In this document: positions 50,796-59,182 of the stretch, piece after piece
Layout of the letters: the number at the start of each line of letters is the position of its first letter
Position numbering within the stretch: the stretch's first letter is position 1
The notes under the pieces: model-generated
Seen by the model: the letters and a program-made list of their open reading frames with translations, nothing else
The model's database searches: none
Told to the model about the DNA's origin: nothing
Made by a program: the position numbers and the translations under genes
Assembly: GCA_905478325.1 (NCBI GenBank)
Contig: CAJQIB010000029.1
Coordinates: forward strand, 1 to 64,000
Length of the DNA stretch: 64,000 nucleotides
Direction: 5' to 3'
Source of the DNA: an uncultured Flavobacteriales bacterium
Lineage (GTDB): Bacteria > Bacteroidota > Bacteroidia > Flavobacteriales_D > Sanyastnellaceae

Positions 50796-51955
50796 ATTCC
50801 CGAGCGCCATTTGAAAAGCGCCTGAATTGGACGGTGATCGGATAACATCACATCGCTGGTTTCGAATTCCACAGGCTCCAGAACAGGACTGTGAAGGATG
50901 AAATCAATGCGCATTCCGGGAATATCTCCAGCATACGTGGCACCGAGCAATGGTCCATTTCCATTGTACGCATCTTGCAAGTATGGCTGAAACTGTTGTT
51001 TCGCAAACGAAACAGGACCGTCATTGAAATCACCCATCAAGACCACCGCGTAAGGACTGTTTGCAACGTACTTCGCGACCAATTCTGCCTGCAACGCTCT
51101 TTTCTGCCAAGCCGTTTTTAAGCGATCCAGCACCCGCAGGCGTTCAGTTTCATCTGGACCCTGGCGCATCGCTTGATAATCCTCATGTTCAAAATGAATG
51201 CTGCTGAGATGCACATTGAAAGCACGAACGGTGTCTTTGCCAATGAGAAGATCAGCATACATGGCGCTGTTGTTCTTATCATTTGGGAAATCAATCGCTT
51301 TCACATCTAAAATGGGAAAACGAGAGAGTACGGCCAGTCCAAACAGCTTGTCATGGCCCCTTCCCAACTTGAATTCTTGGGCCCAGTGCGGCAGTCCAGA
51401 AGCGCGTTGCAAACGTTGCGGTGTCATCCAAGGATCCGCATTTTCTTCCAAGAAACACTCCTGTATACACACCAAGTCAGGTTCCACAGAGCCCAACAGA
51501 GACAACATTTCTTCCCGGGAATTGGCATTGTTCAACCAGCCGAAGCGGTCAAATTGCCGCACATTCCAAGAAAGTACTCGGAATTCCAATTCATCATCTA
51601 ACCCATTTCCTCCCTTTTGAAATACAGAAGATGCACCCGGTGAAAAGCTCCACGTTGGTGACTCCCCTCCGATGTTTTTGGGATAAACCGTCCACCCCCA
51701 TGTTTGCGCTGCATGCGGTGCTGACAGAACAATAAAAAGAAGTCCCCACCGAAACGCCCGCCACCGGCGGAACAGTAAACTACTCACTGTGCCGATGGCC
51801 AGAAAGGTCCAGGTCAGTGGAAACCCCATGCCTGCAATGGCCAGCAAAGACCAAAGAGAAGGGGAAAGACGAACTGCCAATTCCGCCCCAAACACACCGG
51901 CAATGCCCAAAAGTGTCAATGCGACAGGCCACCAAGGCTTTCGCTGAAGTGTCAT
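50783..51955 (-). CDS. membrane-anchored endonuclease/exonuclease/phosphatase family protein
   Basis: 390 residues: three N-terminal membrane helices (LTLLGIAGVFGAELAV, LLAIAGMGFPLTWTFLAIG, AFRWGLLFIVLSAP), then an EEP domain with VLSWNVRQFDRFGWL, VCIQECF (metal Glu), AFNVHLSSIHF, VLMGDFNDGP and the terminal MLSDHRPIQALF. All catalytic residues (N, E, D-x-N, D-H) are there. The active site probably faces the periplasm. Substrate could be nucleic acid or a phospholipid. Start set by ATGA overlap with the rhomboid gene; the order rhomboid-rhomboid-EEP after mutL is common in Bacteroidota. Confidence 0.92.
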   Translation of the reverse strand: MTLQRKPWWPVALTLLGIAGVFGAELAVRLSPSLWSLLAIAGMGFPLTWTFLAIGTVSSLLFRRWRAFRWGLLFIVLSAPHAAQTWGWTVYPKNIGGESPTWSFSPGASSVFQKGGNGLDDELEFRVLSWNVRQFDRFGWLNNANSREEMLSLLGSVEPDLVCIQECFLEENADPWMTPQRLQRASGLPHWAQEFKLGRGHDKLFGLAVLSRFPILDVKAIDFPNDKNNSAMYADLLIGKDTVRAFNVHLSSIHFEHEDYQAMRQGPDETERLRVLDRLKTAWQKRALQAELVAKYVANSPYAVVLMGDFNDGPVSFAKQQFQPYLQDAYNGNGPLLGATYAGDIPGMRIDFILHSPVLEPVEFETSDVMLSDHRPIQALFKWRSGIQSE

Positions 51956-52887
51956 TCTTTTTTGGAAGCTTGAAACAAGAATGCTTTTTCTTCCTTGGTC
52001 AGATTGTCATATCCGTGCTTAGACACCTTATCCAAAATAGCATCCATCCGAGCCAAACGTTCCTTCTTTTCTTGATTGAAGTCCGCATCACTTTTGACTC
52101 GAGATGACCGCGTGTCCTTTTTTGCTTTTCGAGACCACGAAGTGCGTTTGGGACGCTTTTCAACGCGCAATTTGGACTTCTCTCTTGGCTTGAATGCGCT
52201 TGTCATGGCATCCAACATGCGCTCAAACCACCCAACCAAGTCCCGTCCTTGGTCCGCTTGTTTTACCATCACATATCCAAACAGCGCTCCGCCCAAATGG
52301 GCCAAGTTCCCTCCAGTATTCTCTCCATTACTCAAAGCAAAGTAATCCAGTAAAATCAGGGCAAGCGCCACATATTTCAACGGAACAGCACCGATAAGGA
52401 TCAGTCCAATACGCCGATCGGGGTCGCGTGTCGCTACGGCGACCAAGATGGCCATAACGGCCGCACTCGCGCCATAAGCATAGGTGCCTTGTTGCAATCC
52501 CGGAAAGACATTGGTCGCTGTAAAATACAGAACGAATCCAGCCAACCCCCCTACGATGTATGTGCTCAATAAACGGCGCGCACCAAAATGAGCAACGAAT
52601 AAGCCACCCATCCAGAACAACAAGGCCATGTTCATTAGCAAATGCCAAATCCCCGTATGCACAAACATGTGTGTGACGATGGTCCAAGGACGCCGGACTA
52701 AAAGATCTGGCATCCACGTAGTCGCCAGACCCAAAACGGATGCAGCATCAACGGGTGACGATTGGCCGAAACCAAGAGTCGCCAATAACTGCAACGTAGT
52801 GACTATCAAAAAGACACCGCAGTTGACGAGTAAAAGTCGGATCAGCATCCCACCTTGCTGCCATTGATTTTTTACTTCTTGCCACAT
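51952..52887 (-). CDS. rhomboid-family intramembrane protease with DUF6576-like tail
   Basis: 311 residues. Six-helix rhomboid core with HMFVHTGIWHLLMNMALLFWMGG, catalytic Ser in YAYGASAAVMAIL and catalytic His in LAHLGGALFGYVMVKQ. A charged cytoplasmic tail of about 95 residues follows; its end, ARMDAILDKVSKHGYDNLTKEEKAFLF, matches the DUF6576 module often attached to Bacteroidota rhomboids. Cleaves membrane protein segments; the substrate is unknown. Paralogue of the next gene. Confidence 0.94.
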   Translation of the reverse strand: MWQEVKNQWQQGGMLIRLLLVNCGVFLIVTTLQLLATLGFGQSSPVDAASVLGLATTWMPDLLVRRPWTIVTHMFVHTGIWHLLMNMALLFWMGGLFVAHFGARRLLSTYIVGGLAGFVLYFTATNVFPGLQQGTYAYGASAAVMAILVAVATRDPDRRIGLILIGAVPLKYVALALILLDYFALSNGENTGGNLAHLGGALFGYVMVKQADQGRDLVGWFERMLDAMTSAFKPREKSKLRVEKRPKRTSWSRKAKKDTRSSRVKSDADFNQEKKERLARMDAILDKVSKHGYDNLTKEEKAFLFQASKKE

Positions 52888-52901
52888 TCTTCAGACGATT
52901 T

Positions 52902-53591
52902 TCAATAAAACGTACCGCGGTCCTTCTGCCATTGTTTGAGCAGAATGTATCCAAAAAGCATGCCACCGAGGTGGGCAAAATGAGCCACATTGTCGCCAGA
53001 ACCATTTTGGAAAGCCAAGCTCAACTCAATCAATCCATACCCGATTACGAAGTACTTCGCTTTGATGGGGATGGGCGGAAAAAGAAGCATCAGTCGCGTA
53101 TTTGGGAAGAGCATTCCAAATGCCAACAAGATGCCGAAGACAGCCCCTGACGCTCCAACGACGCGGCCGTAAGCCGCTTCAATGTAACGAACCGCTATAC
53201 GATCAGAAACGCCTGCTGGGACCAACTGTTCCCGCATAGGGAAGAAGGTTCCTAGCGTGTTGTAAAATTCCAAGCCGATGAACAATTCATGGAGAAAGAA
53301 GCCCCCAAGACCACTAATGACATAATAATTGAGAAATCGCTTGGGACCCCACAGCCGTTCAAGCTGACTACCAAACATGTAGAGCGCAAACATGTTGAAG
53401 AACAGGTGGGTTAAGCCCCCATGCATGAACATGTGAGTAATGATTTGCCACGGCATAAAAAAGGGTGAGCCCGGGTAGGTCCCGGCGAGCCATGTAATGG
53501 CCATTTCGTTTCCCAAAAGCATGGATGCACCAAAAAACAGAACGTTGATGATGATGAGGTTGCGGACAACCACGGTGGTGTTTTGCAGCAT
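52902..53591 (-). CDS. rhomboid-family intramembrane serine protease
   Basis: 229 residues, compact rhomboid core without tail. HMFMHGGLTHLFFNMFALYMFG (first conserved region), LERLWGPKRFLNYYVISGLGG, catalytic Ser in VVGASGAVFGILLAFG, and His in HFAHLGGMLFGYILLKQW. ATG overlaps the TAA of mutL (TAATG). The tandem pair of different rhomboids probably arose by an old duplication, with one gaining the DUF6576 tail. Confidence 0.94.
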   Translation of the reverse strand: MLQNTTVVVRNLIIINVLFFGASMLLGNEMAITWLAGTYPGSPFFMPWQIITHMFMHGGLTHLFFNMFALYMFGSQLERLWGPKRFLNYYVISGLGGFFLHELFIGLEFYNTLGTFFPMREQLVPAGVSDRIAVRYIEAAYGRVVGASGAVFGILLAFGMLFPNTRLMLLFPPIPIKAKYFVIGYGLIELSLAFQNGSGDNVAHFAHLGGMLFGYILLKQWQKDRGTFY

Positions 53592-55456
53592 TAGTTAAAT
53601 CGTTGCTCGATTTCTTTCATCTCAAAGGTAGCGATGACCGGCTTGCCAAATGGGTCCAGGCCAGGTGTTGAACAGCCAAATAAACGATCCAACAAATCCT
53701 CCATCTCAGACGCATTCAGAACGCGACCTGCTTTAACCGCCAGAGCCCGCGCCATTTGAGCAGCGACTCTTTCTGGACGGCTGATGCCCGATGCATCGCT
53801 CTCCTTTTCACTCAGAATGGCCTCACACAAGGCGGCGGAGCGTGTCTCCCCCTCCGTGGGCATGCCTGTAATTTCGATGCCCGACTCATGGGATTTAAAA
53901 TAAAGCCCCAATTGGTTCAACCACGTCGCAGAATCCATCATAAACGCCCGGTCAGACAGAGGCAAAATGACCAATTCAGGAAACAGCAATTGCTGGGAAC
54001 TGACCTGGCTTTCATTGGATTCCAATCGAACAACCAGCGCCTCATAAATAACACGCTGATGAGCGCGGTGCTGATCGACTAGCCAAACGCCCGATTGCGT
54101 CGCCGTCACGATGTACCGTTGCTGAATCTGAAACATCGGTCGGACCTGACTTCCCGACTCCTCTTCCAGAGGTATCCCATCCAATCGATCAATGGCAGAA
54201 GGCATGATTTCAGAGGGCTCTGCATTCTTCCAATCCCGGCTCTTGGGTTCTTCAGACCGCAAATCATCTTCCCCATAAAGCGATTTCCATGCGTCAATCT
54301 GCCCTTTTCCGGGGCGCAAACCTCCGCGATTCTGTGAATCAGATGGGGCATGAAAAGGATTGTACTCTTTATTCACGCGCACTTCAGGGGCAATCACTGT
54401 TCGGTTGACATCCAACGGCTGGATATTCAATGAGGATTCTTGATCAAAATCAAGAGAAGGAGCCACAGCATATTTCCCCAATCCTCTTCGGATCCCAGGT
54501 AAAAGCAGCGCTTGAATGGTCCGGTCTTCATCAAATTTCACCTCGGTTTTGGTCGGGTGGATGTTGACGTCCAAACGAGATGGGTCGATGGTCAGAAAAA
54601 GAACATAAAGCGGAAATTGTCCCGGAGGCAAGAGTCCCGCATACGCTTCCATAATCACCCGGTTCAAAACATGGTGTTTGACAAAGCGTTGGTTCACAAA
54701 CAAGAACTGTTCTCCACGGCTTCTCCTTGCAAAGGATGGCTTACCAACAAACCCCTCGACCGTAAAGACATCCGTTGATTCTTCGATGGGAACCAGTCGC
54801 TCATCGTATTTGCTTCCAAACACCCCCACAATACGCTGTCTTCTCGAGGCTGATTTCAGATTAAACAACTCGGTATCATTGTGACGCATGGTAAAATGAA
54901 TCTCCTCATGGGCAAGGGCAACCCGCTGAAATTCATCCATGACATGCCGCATTTCTACTGCGTCCGATTTTAAAAAATTCCGACGCGCAGGAACATTGAA
55001 AAATAAATTCTTGACGGAAATACGCGTTCCTGGCTCAGCGGGACAGGGAAGTTCTTCGACCACCTGTCCACCTTTCATTTGGATTCGTGTTCCTTCCGTC
55101 TCCTCGGAATGGCATGTTTTCAACTCAACATGGGCAATGGAAGCAATGGAGGCCAGAGCCTCTCCACGAAATCCCTTGGAGACAATTGCAAACAAATCTT
55201 CCGCCGTGGAAATCTTTGAAGTCGCATGGCGATCAAAGCATCTCCGCGCATCATTGCGGACCATGCCGACCCCATTGTCCCTGACTTGGATCAAGGTTCG
55301 TCCTGCGTCCACCACCCGAACATCGATGCGTTTCGCGCCGGCATCAACAGCATTTTCCATCAACTCCTTGACCACAGAAGATGGACGCTGAACAACCTCA
55401 CCCGCCGCGATCTGATTCGCAACCAACTCGGACAATTGTCGAATCACTTCAGGCAT
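53591..55456 (-). CDS. mutL: DNA mismatch repair protein MutL
   Basis: 621 residues. GHKL ATPase at the N-terminus: NQIAAGEVVQRPSSVVKELMENAVDAGA, VRDNGVGM, HATSKI and GFRGEALASIAS. The transducer domain follows (VNQRFVKHHVLNRVI). The C-terminal dimerisation domain holds VDQHRAHQRVIYE where endonuclease-type MutL has DQHAxxExxxxE; the first Glu is Gln here. The end reads FGCSTPGLDPFGKPVI. Couples mismatch recognition by MutS to strand removal. Whether it nicks DNA itself is doubtful from the altered motif. Overlaps the upstream small gene by 8 bases. Confidence 0.97.
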   Translation of the reverse strand: MPEVIRQLSELVANQIAAGEVVQRPSSVVKELMENAVDAGAKRIDVRVVDAGRTLIQVRDNGVGMVRNDARRCFDRHATSKISTAEDLFAIVSKGFRGEALASIASIAHVELKTCHSEETEGTRIQMKGGQVVEELPCPAEPGTRISVKNLFFNVPARRNFLKSDAVEMRHVMDEFQRVALAHEEIHFTMRHNDTELFNLKSASRRQRIVGVFGSKYDERLVPIEESTDVFTVEGFVGKPSFARRSRGEQFLFVNQRFVKHHVLNRVIMEAYAGLLPPGQFPLYVLFLTIDPSRLDVNIHPTKTEVKFDEDRTIQALLLPGIRRGLGKYAVAPSLDFDQESSLNIQPLDVNRTVIAPEVRVNKEYNPFHAPSDSQNRGGLRPGKGQIDAWKSLYGEDDLRSEEPKSRDWKNAEPSEIMPSAIDRLDGIPLEEESGSQVRPMFQIQQRYIVTATQSGVWLVDQHRAHQRVIYEALVVRLESNESQVSSQQLLFPELVILPLSDRAFMMDSATWLNQLGLYFKSHESGIEITGMPTEGETRSAALCEAILSEKESDASGISRPERVAAQMARALAVKAGRVLNASEMEDLLDRLFGCSTPGLDPFGKPVIATFEMKEIEQRFN

Positions 55457-55811
55457 TTTCCATCCATTTTAGCACATCACTGAAGTCACTTTTCTCCACC
55501 CACTGCAACCCCTTCCAAGCCAACCAAACCAAACCAACTGCGATCAAGGCGGAGCGAAGCATCGCCCATCGGGACGATTTGATTTGTGCGGTCCGTCTTC
55601 CCAATCGTTCTGAACCACTCGAAGCCGACCCGCGACGCATGCGAATGTTGCGGCGCGTGGTGCCATCAGCCCCTTGGACTTCCTGTTCAATTCGTTCTTT
55701 ACGTTGCAACCACTCATCATCCAATTCAGGCAGGTGCCGGGATTGGAATGAGAACTTTCGCGGTTCTGTGCGAACGTTTCGAAACATGGATCGGAGTCGG
55801 GGTGCTTGCAT
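55449..55811 (-). CDS. small membrane protein upstream of mutL
   Basis: 120 residues from ATG 55811; the TTG at 55820 lies in the promoter element. N-terminal basic part with FSFQSRHLPELDDEWLQRKERIEQEV, similar to a Bacteroidota family that typically opens FNYKPRxYDxEKEE and is often found next to mutL (sometimes misnamed riboflavin synthase beta). A basic, disordered middle is followed by one membrane helix (WAMLRSALIAVGLVWLAWKGLQW). Function unknown. Conserved linkage with mutL suggests co-expression rather than a proven repair role. Confidence 0.8.
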   Translation of the reverse strand: MQAPRLRSMFRNVRTEPRKFSFQSRHLPELDDEWLQRKERIEQEVQGADGTTRRNIRMRRGSASSGSERLGRRTAQIKSSRWAMLRSALIAVGLVWLAWKGLQWVEKSDFSDVLKWMENA

Positions 55812-55817
55812 CAACTG

Positions 55818-55825
55818 CAAAGGTA
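55818..55825 (-). promoter_or_regulatory. TAnnTTTG element for the mutL operon, leaderless spacing
   Basis: Minus strand TACCTTTG, then CAGTTG and ATG 55811. Lies just beyond the ispH stop. Confidence 0.6.
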
Positions 55826-55829
55826 AGTT

Positions 55830-57095
55830 TCAAGACCCAGTAGCGCTTGATTTCAAGGCATGACGTTGTTCAAATTCCATCAACACGTCTTCCACAATGC
55901 GCGCATCGGAATAAAACCTTATAATGGACTGCATGACGCGATCTACCGATGCGTCTGGACACGATGCACCGCTCGTGATTAAGATCGTAGGCACACCCGA
56001 CTGGCCCGTTTCTGGCCAAGGAGACATGGTCTCTTGATGCAGTCCTGCACGCCAATTGAAATGACTGACCATTCCATCCGCTTTAAACTCCAATTCGTTT
56101 TGAATGAAAAAAGTCGGTAGCTTCTCTTCGCACAACTCAACCAAATGAGACGTGTTGGAGCTATTGTACCCCCCCACAACAATCGCCATGTCCAGCTGAT
56201 CCCGTTTCAAAGCCGCGTGTGTGGCTTGCTGGTTGTCATTGGTCGCGTAACACAGGGTGTCGCGTGTCTGCGCGAATTGGCCAGAATCTGCGGACCCTTC
56301 TCTCTTTTCAACAGCCAAACGAATGCGGTCACTGATGGCTTGTGTCTCACTCGCCAGCATGGTGGTCTGGTTCACCACTCCAACCTTGTTGAGATGCACC
56401 TCCGGATTGAACCCTTCGGTCGTACGTCCTTCGAAATGTGACCCGAATGTATCCATGGGCCGTTCGCCTGAAATGAGCTCCCCTAAAACAATCGCTTCTT
56501 CCATATTCCGAATCACCAGAGCATGTCCAGAAGCATTGGCGTGACTAAACGTTGCCCGCGTTTCCTCATGCGTTGGTTTCCCATGAATGATGACCGTATG
56601 GGACTCTTTCGCCAGCTTAGCCGAACGCTTCCAAACCTTCTCTACAAATGGACACGTGGTGTTGTAACGGGCCACATCGACACCGAGCTGTTCCAAGTGT
56701 GCTTCCATCTCAACCGTTGTTCCAAAAGCGGGAATCAACACGACATCATCGGATTTTAGCTCTGTGATTGGCGTTAGAACATTCCCTTCGGTATCCATTA
56801 AAAAATCAACACCCCGGCTCTTCAAGTCAGAATTAACCTCCGGGTTGTGAATCATTTGACTCAGCAGGAAAATACGTTTCCCCGGGTTCTCATCGATTGC
56901 CTTGTATGCGATTTCAATCGCGTTCTCCACGCCGTAGCAGAATCCAAAGTGCCGGGCTAAGACAAACTTAACGGCACCAAAATCCAAGACTGAAGGACTG
57001 AAATCTTGTTTTCGAGGATCGAGAACTTTCCGCGCATGCTTCACACGCGAAATGATGGGGCTTTTATAAAAATCGGGAATCTCAAATGAACGCAT
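55830..57095 (-). CDS. ispH: 4-hydroxy-3-methylbut-2-enyl diphosphate reductase
   Basis: 421 residues, the long form with an N-terminal extension of about 45 residues seen in Bacteroidota, cyanobacteria and plants. Last step of the MEP pathway: HMBPP to IPP and DMAPP using a [4Fe-4S] cluster. Cluster Cys residues in HFGFCYGVENAIEIA, YNTTCPFVEKVWKRS and DTLCYATNDNQQAT; TTVEMEAHLEQLG and GGYNSSNTSHLVELCEE are also conserved. It supplies precursors for the carotenoid operon 5 kb away. A TAGGTTTG element lies 35 bases upstream. Confidence 0.95.
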   Translation of the reverse strand: MRSFEIPDFYKSPIISRVKHARKVLDPRKQDFSPSVLDFGAVKFVLARHFGFCYGVENAIEIAYKAIDENPGKRIFLLSQMIHNPEVNSDLKSRGVDFLMDTEGNVLTPITELKSDDVVLIPAFGTTVEMEAHLEQLGVDVARYNTTCPFVEKVWKRSAKLAKESHTVIIHGKPTHEETRATFSHANASGHALVIRNMEEAIVLGELISGERPMDTFGSHFEGRTTEGFNPEVHLNKVGVVNQTTMLASETQAISDRIRLAVEKREGSADSGQFAQTRDTLCYATNDNQQATHAALKRDQLDMAIVVGGYNSSNTSHLVELCEEKLPTFFIQNELEFKADGMVSHFNWRAGLHQETMSPWPETGQSGVPTILITSGASCPDASVDRVMQSIIRFYSDARIVEDVLMEFEQRHALKSSATGS

Positions 57096-57129
57096 TACTC
57101 GGTGCGGCGAAAATGATGTTAGGAATCCT

Positions 57130-57137
57130 CAAACCTA
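57130..57137 (-). promoter_or_regulatory. TAnnTTTG promoter element of ispH
   Basis: Minus strand TAGGTTTG, perfect match, 34 bases before ATG 57095. Confidence 0.5.
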
Positions 57138-57225
57138 ACTCGACAGCGCGAAAAAATGTTGCCACTTTGAAAAAAAGAAAGGGTCTTCTCTGAAACCCTT
57201 TTGAAATTCTCACGTAAACGAGACC

Positions 57226-57306
57226 ATGTGCAGCATTCCCTTGCGCTACTATGCGCTCATTATCCTGTTTTTCATTGCTTCAGTGACCACTTTCGTGGCT
57301 GCTTGA
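57226..57306 (+). CDS. possible 26-residue single-helix membrane peptide
   Basis: ATG 57226 opens a 26-codon frame: MCSIPLRYYALIILFF then IASVTTFVAA, stop TGA 57304. It is one hydrophobic helix with a basic N-terminal flank. The last 27 bases overlap the convergent gene at 57280. No clear promoter or ribosome-binding site is visible. Could be a real membrane microprotein or chance. Confidence 0.25.
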   Translation: MCSIPLRYYALIILFFIASVTTFVAA

Positions 57307-57717
57307 TTCGAGCAACTCTATAAAGTCGGAACGCATTGCTTTTACTGGCAATCCGTCCGTTTTTCGTGCAACACGACGCACACTCCGAATGGCCTTTCGT
57401 TGGCTTTTCTCTGATTCAACTTCAGACAACAATCTGTTCAGCGCTTTGATTTGAATCAAAACGGGGAGCAATTCCGGTGCTTTCTCTAAAAACGGCCATT
57501 CAGATCGATTAATCTCGATCGTGAATTCCGTCGTCTCAGCTATCCATTCGAGCGTCAACGCATCCAACCCTGGCATGACCTCCTCGCATCCGTAGATGCC
57601 GTGATGCATTCGCCATTGAATCGCTTCAATCACCCAATCTCGATCAGCTTGACCTTCGGCCGGCCACTCGGGCGCACCCCAGCACATCCAACAGAGCATG
57701 CCGCTGAGGATCACCAT
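57280..57717 (-). CDS. hypothetical protein, possibly exported
   Basis: 145 residues, overlapping the saccharopine dehydrogenase-like gene by 7 bases, so probably co-transcribed. N-terminus VILSGMLCWMCWGAPEWPAEGQ could be a short signal sequence or lipoprotein leader, though no clean lipobox is seen. The body is helical and charged (WVIEAIQWRMHHGIYGCEEVMPGLDALTLEW, KALNRLLSEVESEKSQRKAIRSVRRVARK). No family recognised. Confidence 0.65.
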   Translation of the reverse strand: MVILSGMLCWMCWGAPEWPAEGQADRDWVIEAIQWRMHHGIYGCEEVMPGLDALTLEWIAETTEFTIEINRSEWPFLEKAPELLPVLIQIKALNRLLSEVESEKSQRKAIRSVRRVARKTDGLPVKAMRSDFIELLESSSHESGH

Positions 57718-59054
57718 GACCGATGTTCTTCTTTGAAGTGGACTCCCATCGCCTCCAATCCTGGCATGAGAACATCATAGTAATCACGGTGCAAAGGCAC
57801 TTCAACCCCAACCCGTTTGAATTCACCCCTGAGGATGGCTTCTGCAGCCAGTGCCATGGGCCAACCAACCGTATCGGACATGGCAGTGTACGTTGCATCC
57901 CTTCCCTCCAACACCAGGGAGCTTGTAATTTCATGCGTCTGTCCGTTTTGCTCATATTCAAACCGGTGCCACATGACCACTAAATCACGGTCCGTGGGCT
58001 CCAAGCGCCACTTGTCTTCCAGCAGGTCCTGGATGATTCGAGCGGGTGTGCCGTTGAATCGAGCGGGACCGATATCATCACGCATCAAACCAAGCCATTC
58101 CAAGCGATCCAAACACGCTTCCGATGCACCCGTCACAGACTGGATGGCAGCTCGCAGCGACAACTCGGCCGCTCTAGCAGGCAAGAATGAACGCATCCAA
58201 ATGGCCCATGAAATGCCCTCAACCCAGTGCATTGCCGCATCATCTCGAACACAACCCAACTGCACAAGCACATCCCAACTGGAGCAATAACCGTCTCCCC
58301 TCAACGTACCGCGAATCAACGTTTCTACGCCTTTCAGCCCGTATTTCTCTTCGTAGGCAATCGAGTCCCGATTTGGATAACCTTCATACGGAATGCCCGC
58401 TACTTCGATGCTTCGTGCGTCCTTAAACACACGATGCGGAGGGATCAAACAATGCTTCCCGCCTTCCAAGAACGTCGCAGCTCCTGCCTGACCCGCCAGG
58501 ATGACATTGCGTGGGTTCCAACTGAATTTATAATGCCATGGATTGTCATCAGAATCCGGAGCAATCAATCCACCGCAGTACGATTCAAACGCCTTGATCT
58601 TGCCTCCATCTTTTCGAATACGGTCCAATATTTGCGCAGCGCTCAAGTGATCAATTCCAGGATCCAGTCCAATCTCATTCAAGACCAGCACTCCTTTTTC
58701 ACACGCCCGTTCGTGCAATGCCTGCATTTCAGGCCCCACATAACTCGGGGTAATCACAGGCACTCCTGCTTCAATGGCTACGGAAGCAATCTCAGGATGG
58801 AGAAACGCCGGCACCATGGAGATGACCAAATCCGCCTTGGCAATGCGGTCATTCCGATCGGTTGGATCTTTTGAATCAATCTCAAACCATTCCGCGCAAG
58901 GGTGACCATAGCATTTCGATTGTGCCATCTCAACGTCCATGTCCCCCACCGCAACCTTCCATTGACTCGCTTCCGCCTTCTCCAACAAAGCCTGGATTAA
59001 TGAAGAACTGGAGCGCCCGGCTCCCAATATTAAAATTGTCTTTTCTGCTTTCAT
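57711..59054 (-). CDS. saccharopine dehydrogenase-like oxidoreductase
   Basis: 447 residues, full length for the lysine-forming saccharopine reductase/dehydrogenase group. Rossmann start TILILGAGRSSSSLIQALL, LVISMVPAFLHPEIASVAIEAGVPVITPSYV, and the substrate domain EIGLDPGIDHLSAAQILDRI and FESYCGGLIAPDSDDNPWHYKFSWNPRNV, which are strongly conserved. NAD(P)-dependent; in this branch the reaction interconverts saccharopine and alpha-aminoadipate semialdehyde plus glutamate, in lysine metabolism. Direction (breakdown or synthesis) cannot be told; breakdown is usual in Bacteroidota. Confidence 0.93.
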   Translation of the reverse strand: MKAEKTILILGAGRSSSSLIQALLEKAEASQWKVAVGDMDVEMAQSKCYGHPCAEWFEIDSKDPTDRNDRIAKADLVISMVPAFLHPEIASVAIEAGVPVITPSYVGPEMQALHERACEKGVLVLNEIGLDPGIDHLSAAQILDRIRKDGGKIKAFESYCGGLIAPDSDDNPWHYKFSWNPRNVILAGQAGAATFLEGGKHCLIPPHRVFKDARSIEVAGIPYEGYPNRDSIAYEEKYGLKGVETLIRGTLRGDGYCSSWDVLVQLGCVRDDAAMHWVEGISWAIWMRSFLPARAAELSLRAAIQSVTGASEACLDRLEWLGLMRDDIGPARFNGTPARIIQDLLEDKWRLEPTDRDLVVMWHRFEYEQNGQTHEITSSLVLEGRDATYTAMSDTVGWPMALAAEAILRGEFKRVGVEVPLHRDYYDVLMPGLEAMGVHFKEEHRSW

Positions 59055-59182
59055 AAGAACGCTAAGCTAGAAAGCCTTCGACAAAGGGAGCAAAAGCTTG
59101 GCATGAAATTCGCACTGAACAAGTGCCGATGCCCTTAAATTGCACATTCCTAGACCGTTCATATTCTATATCACCTTAAACC

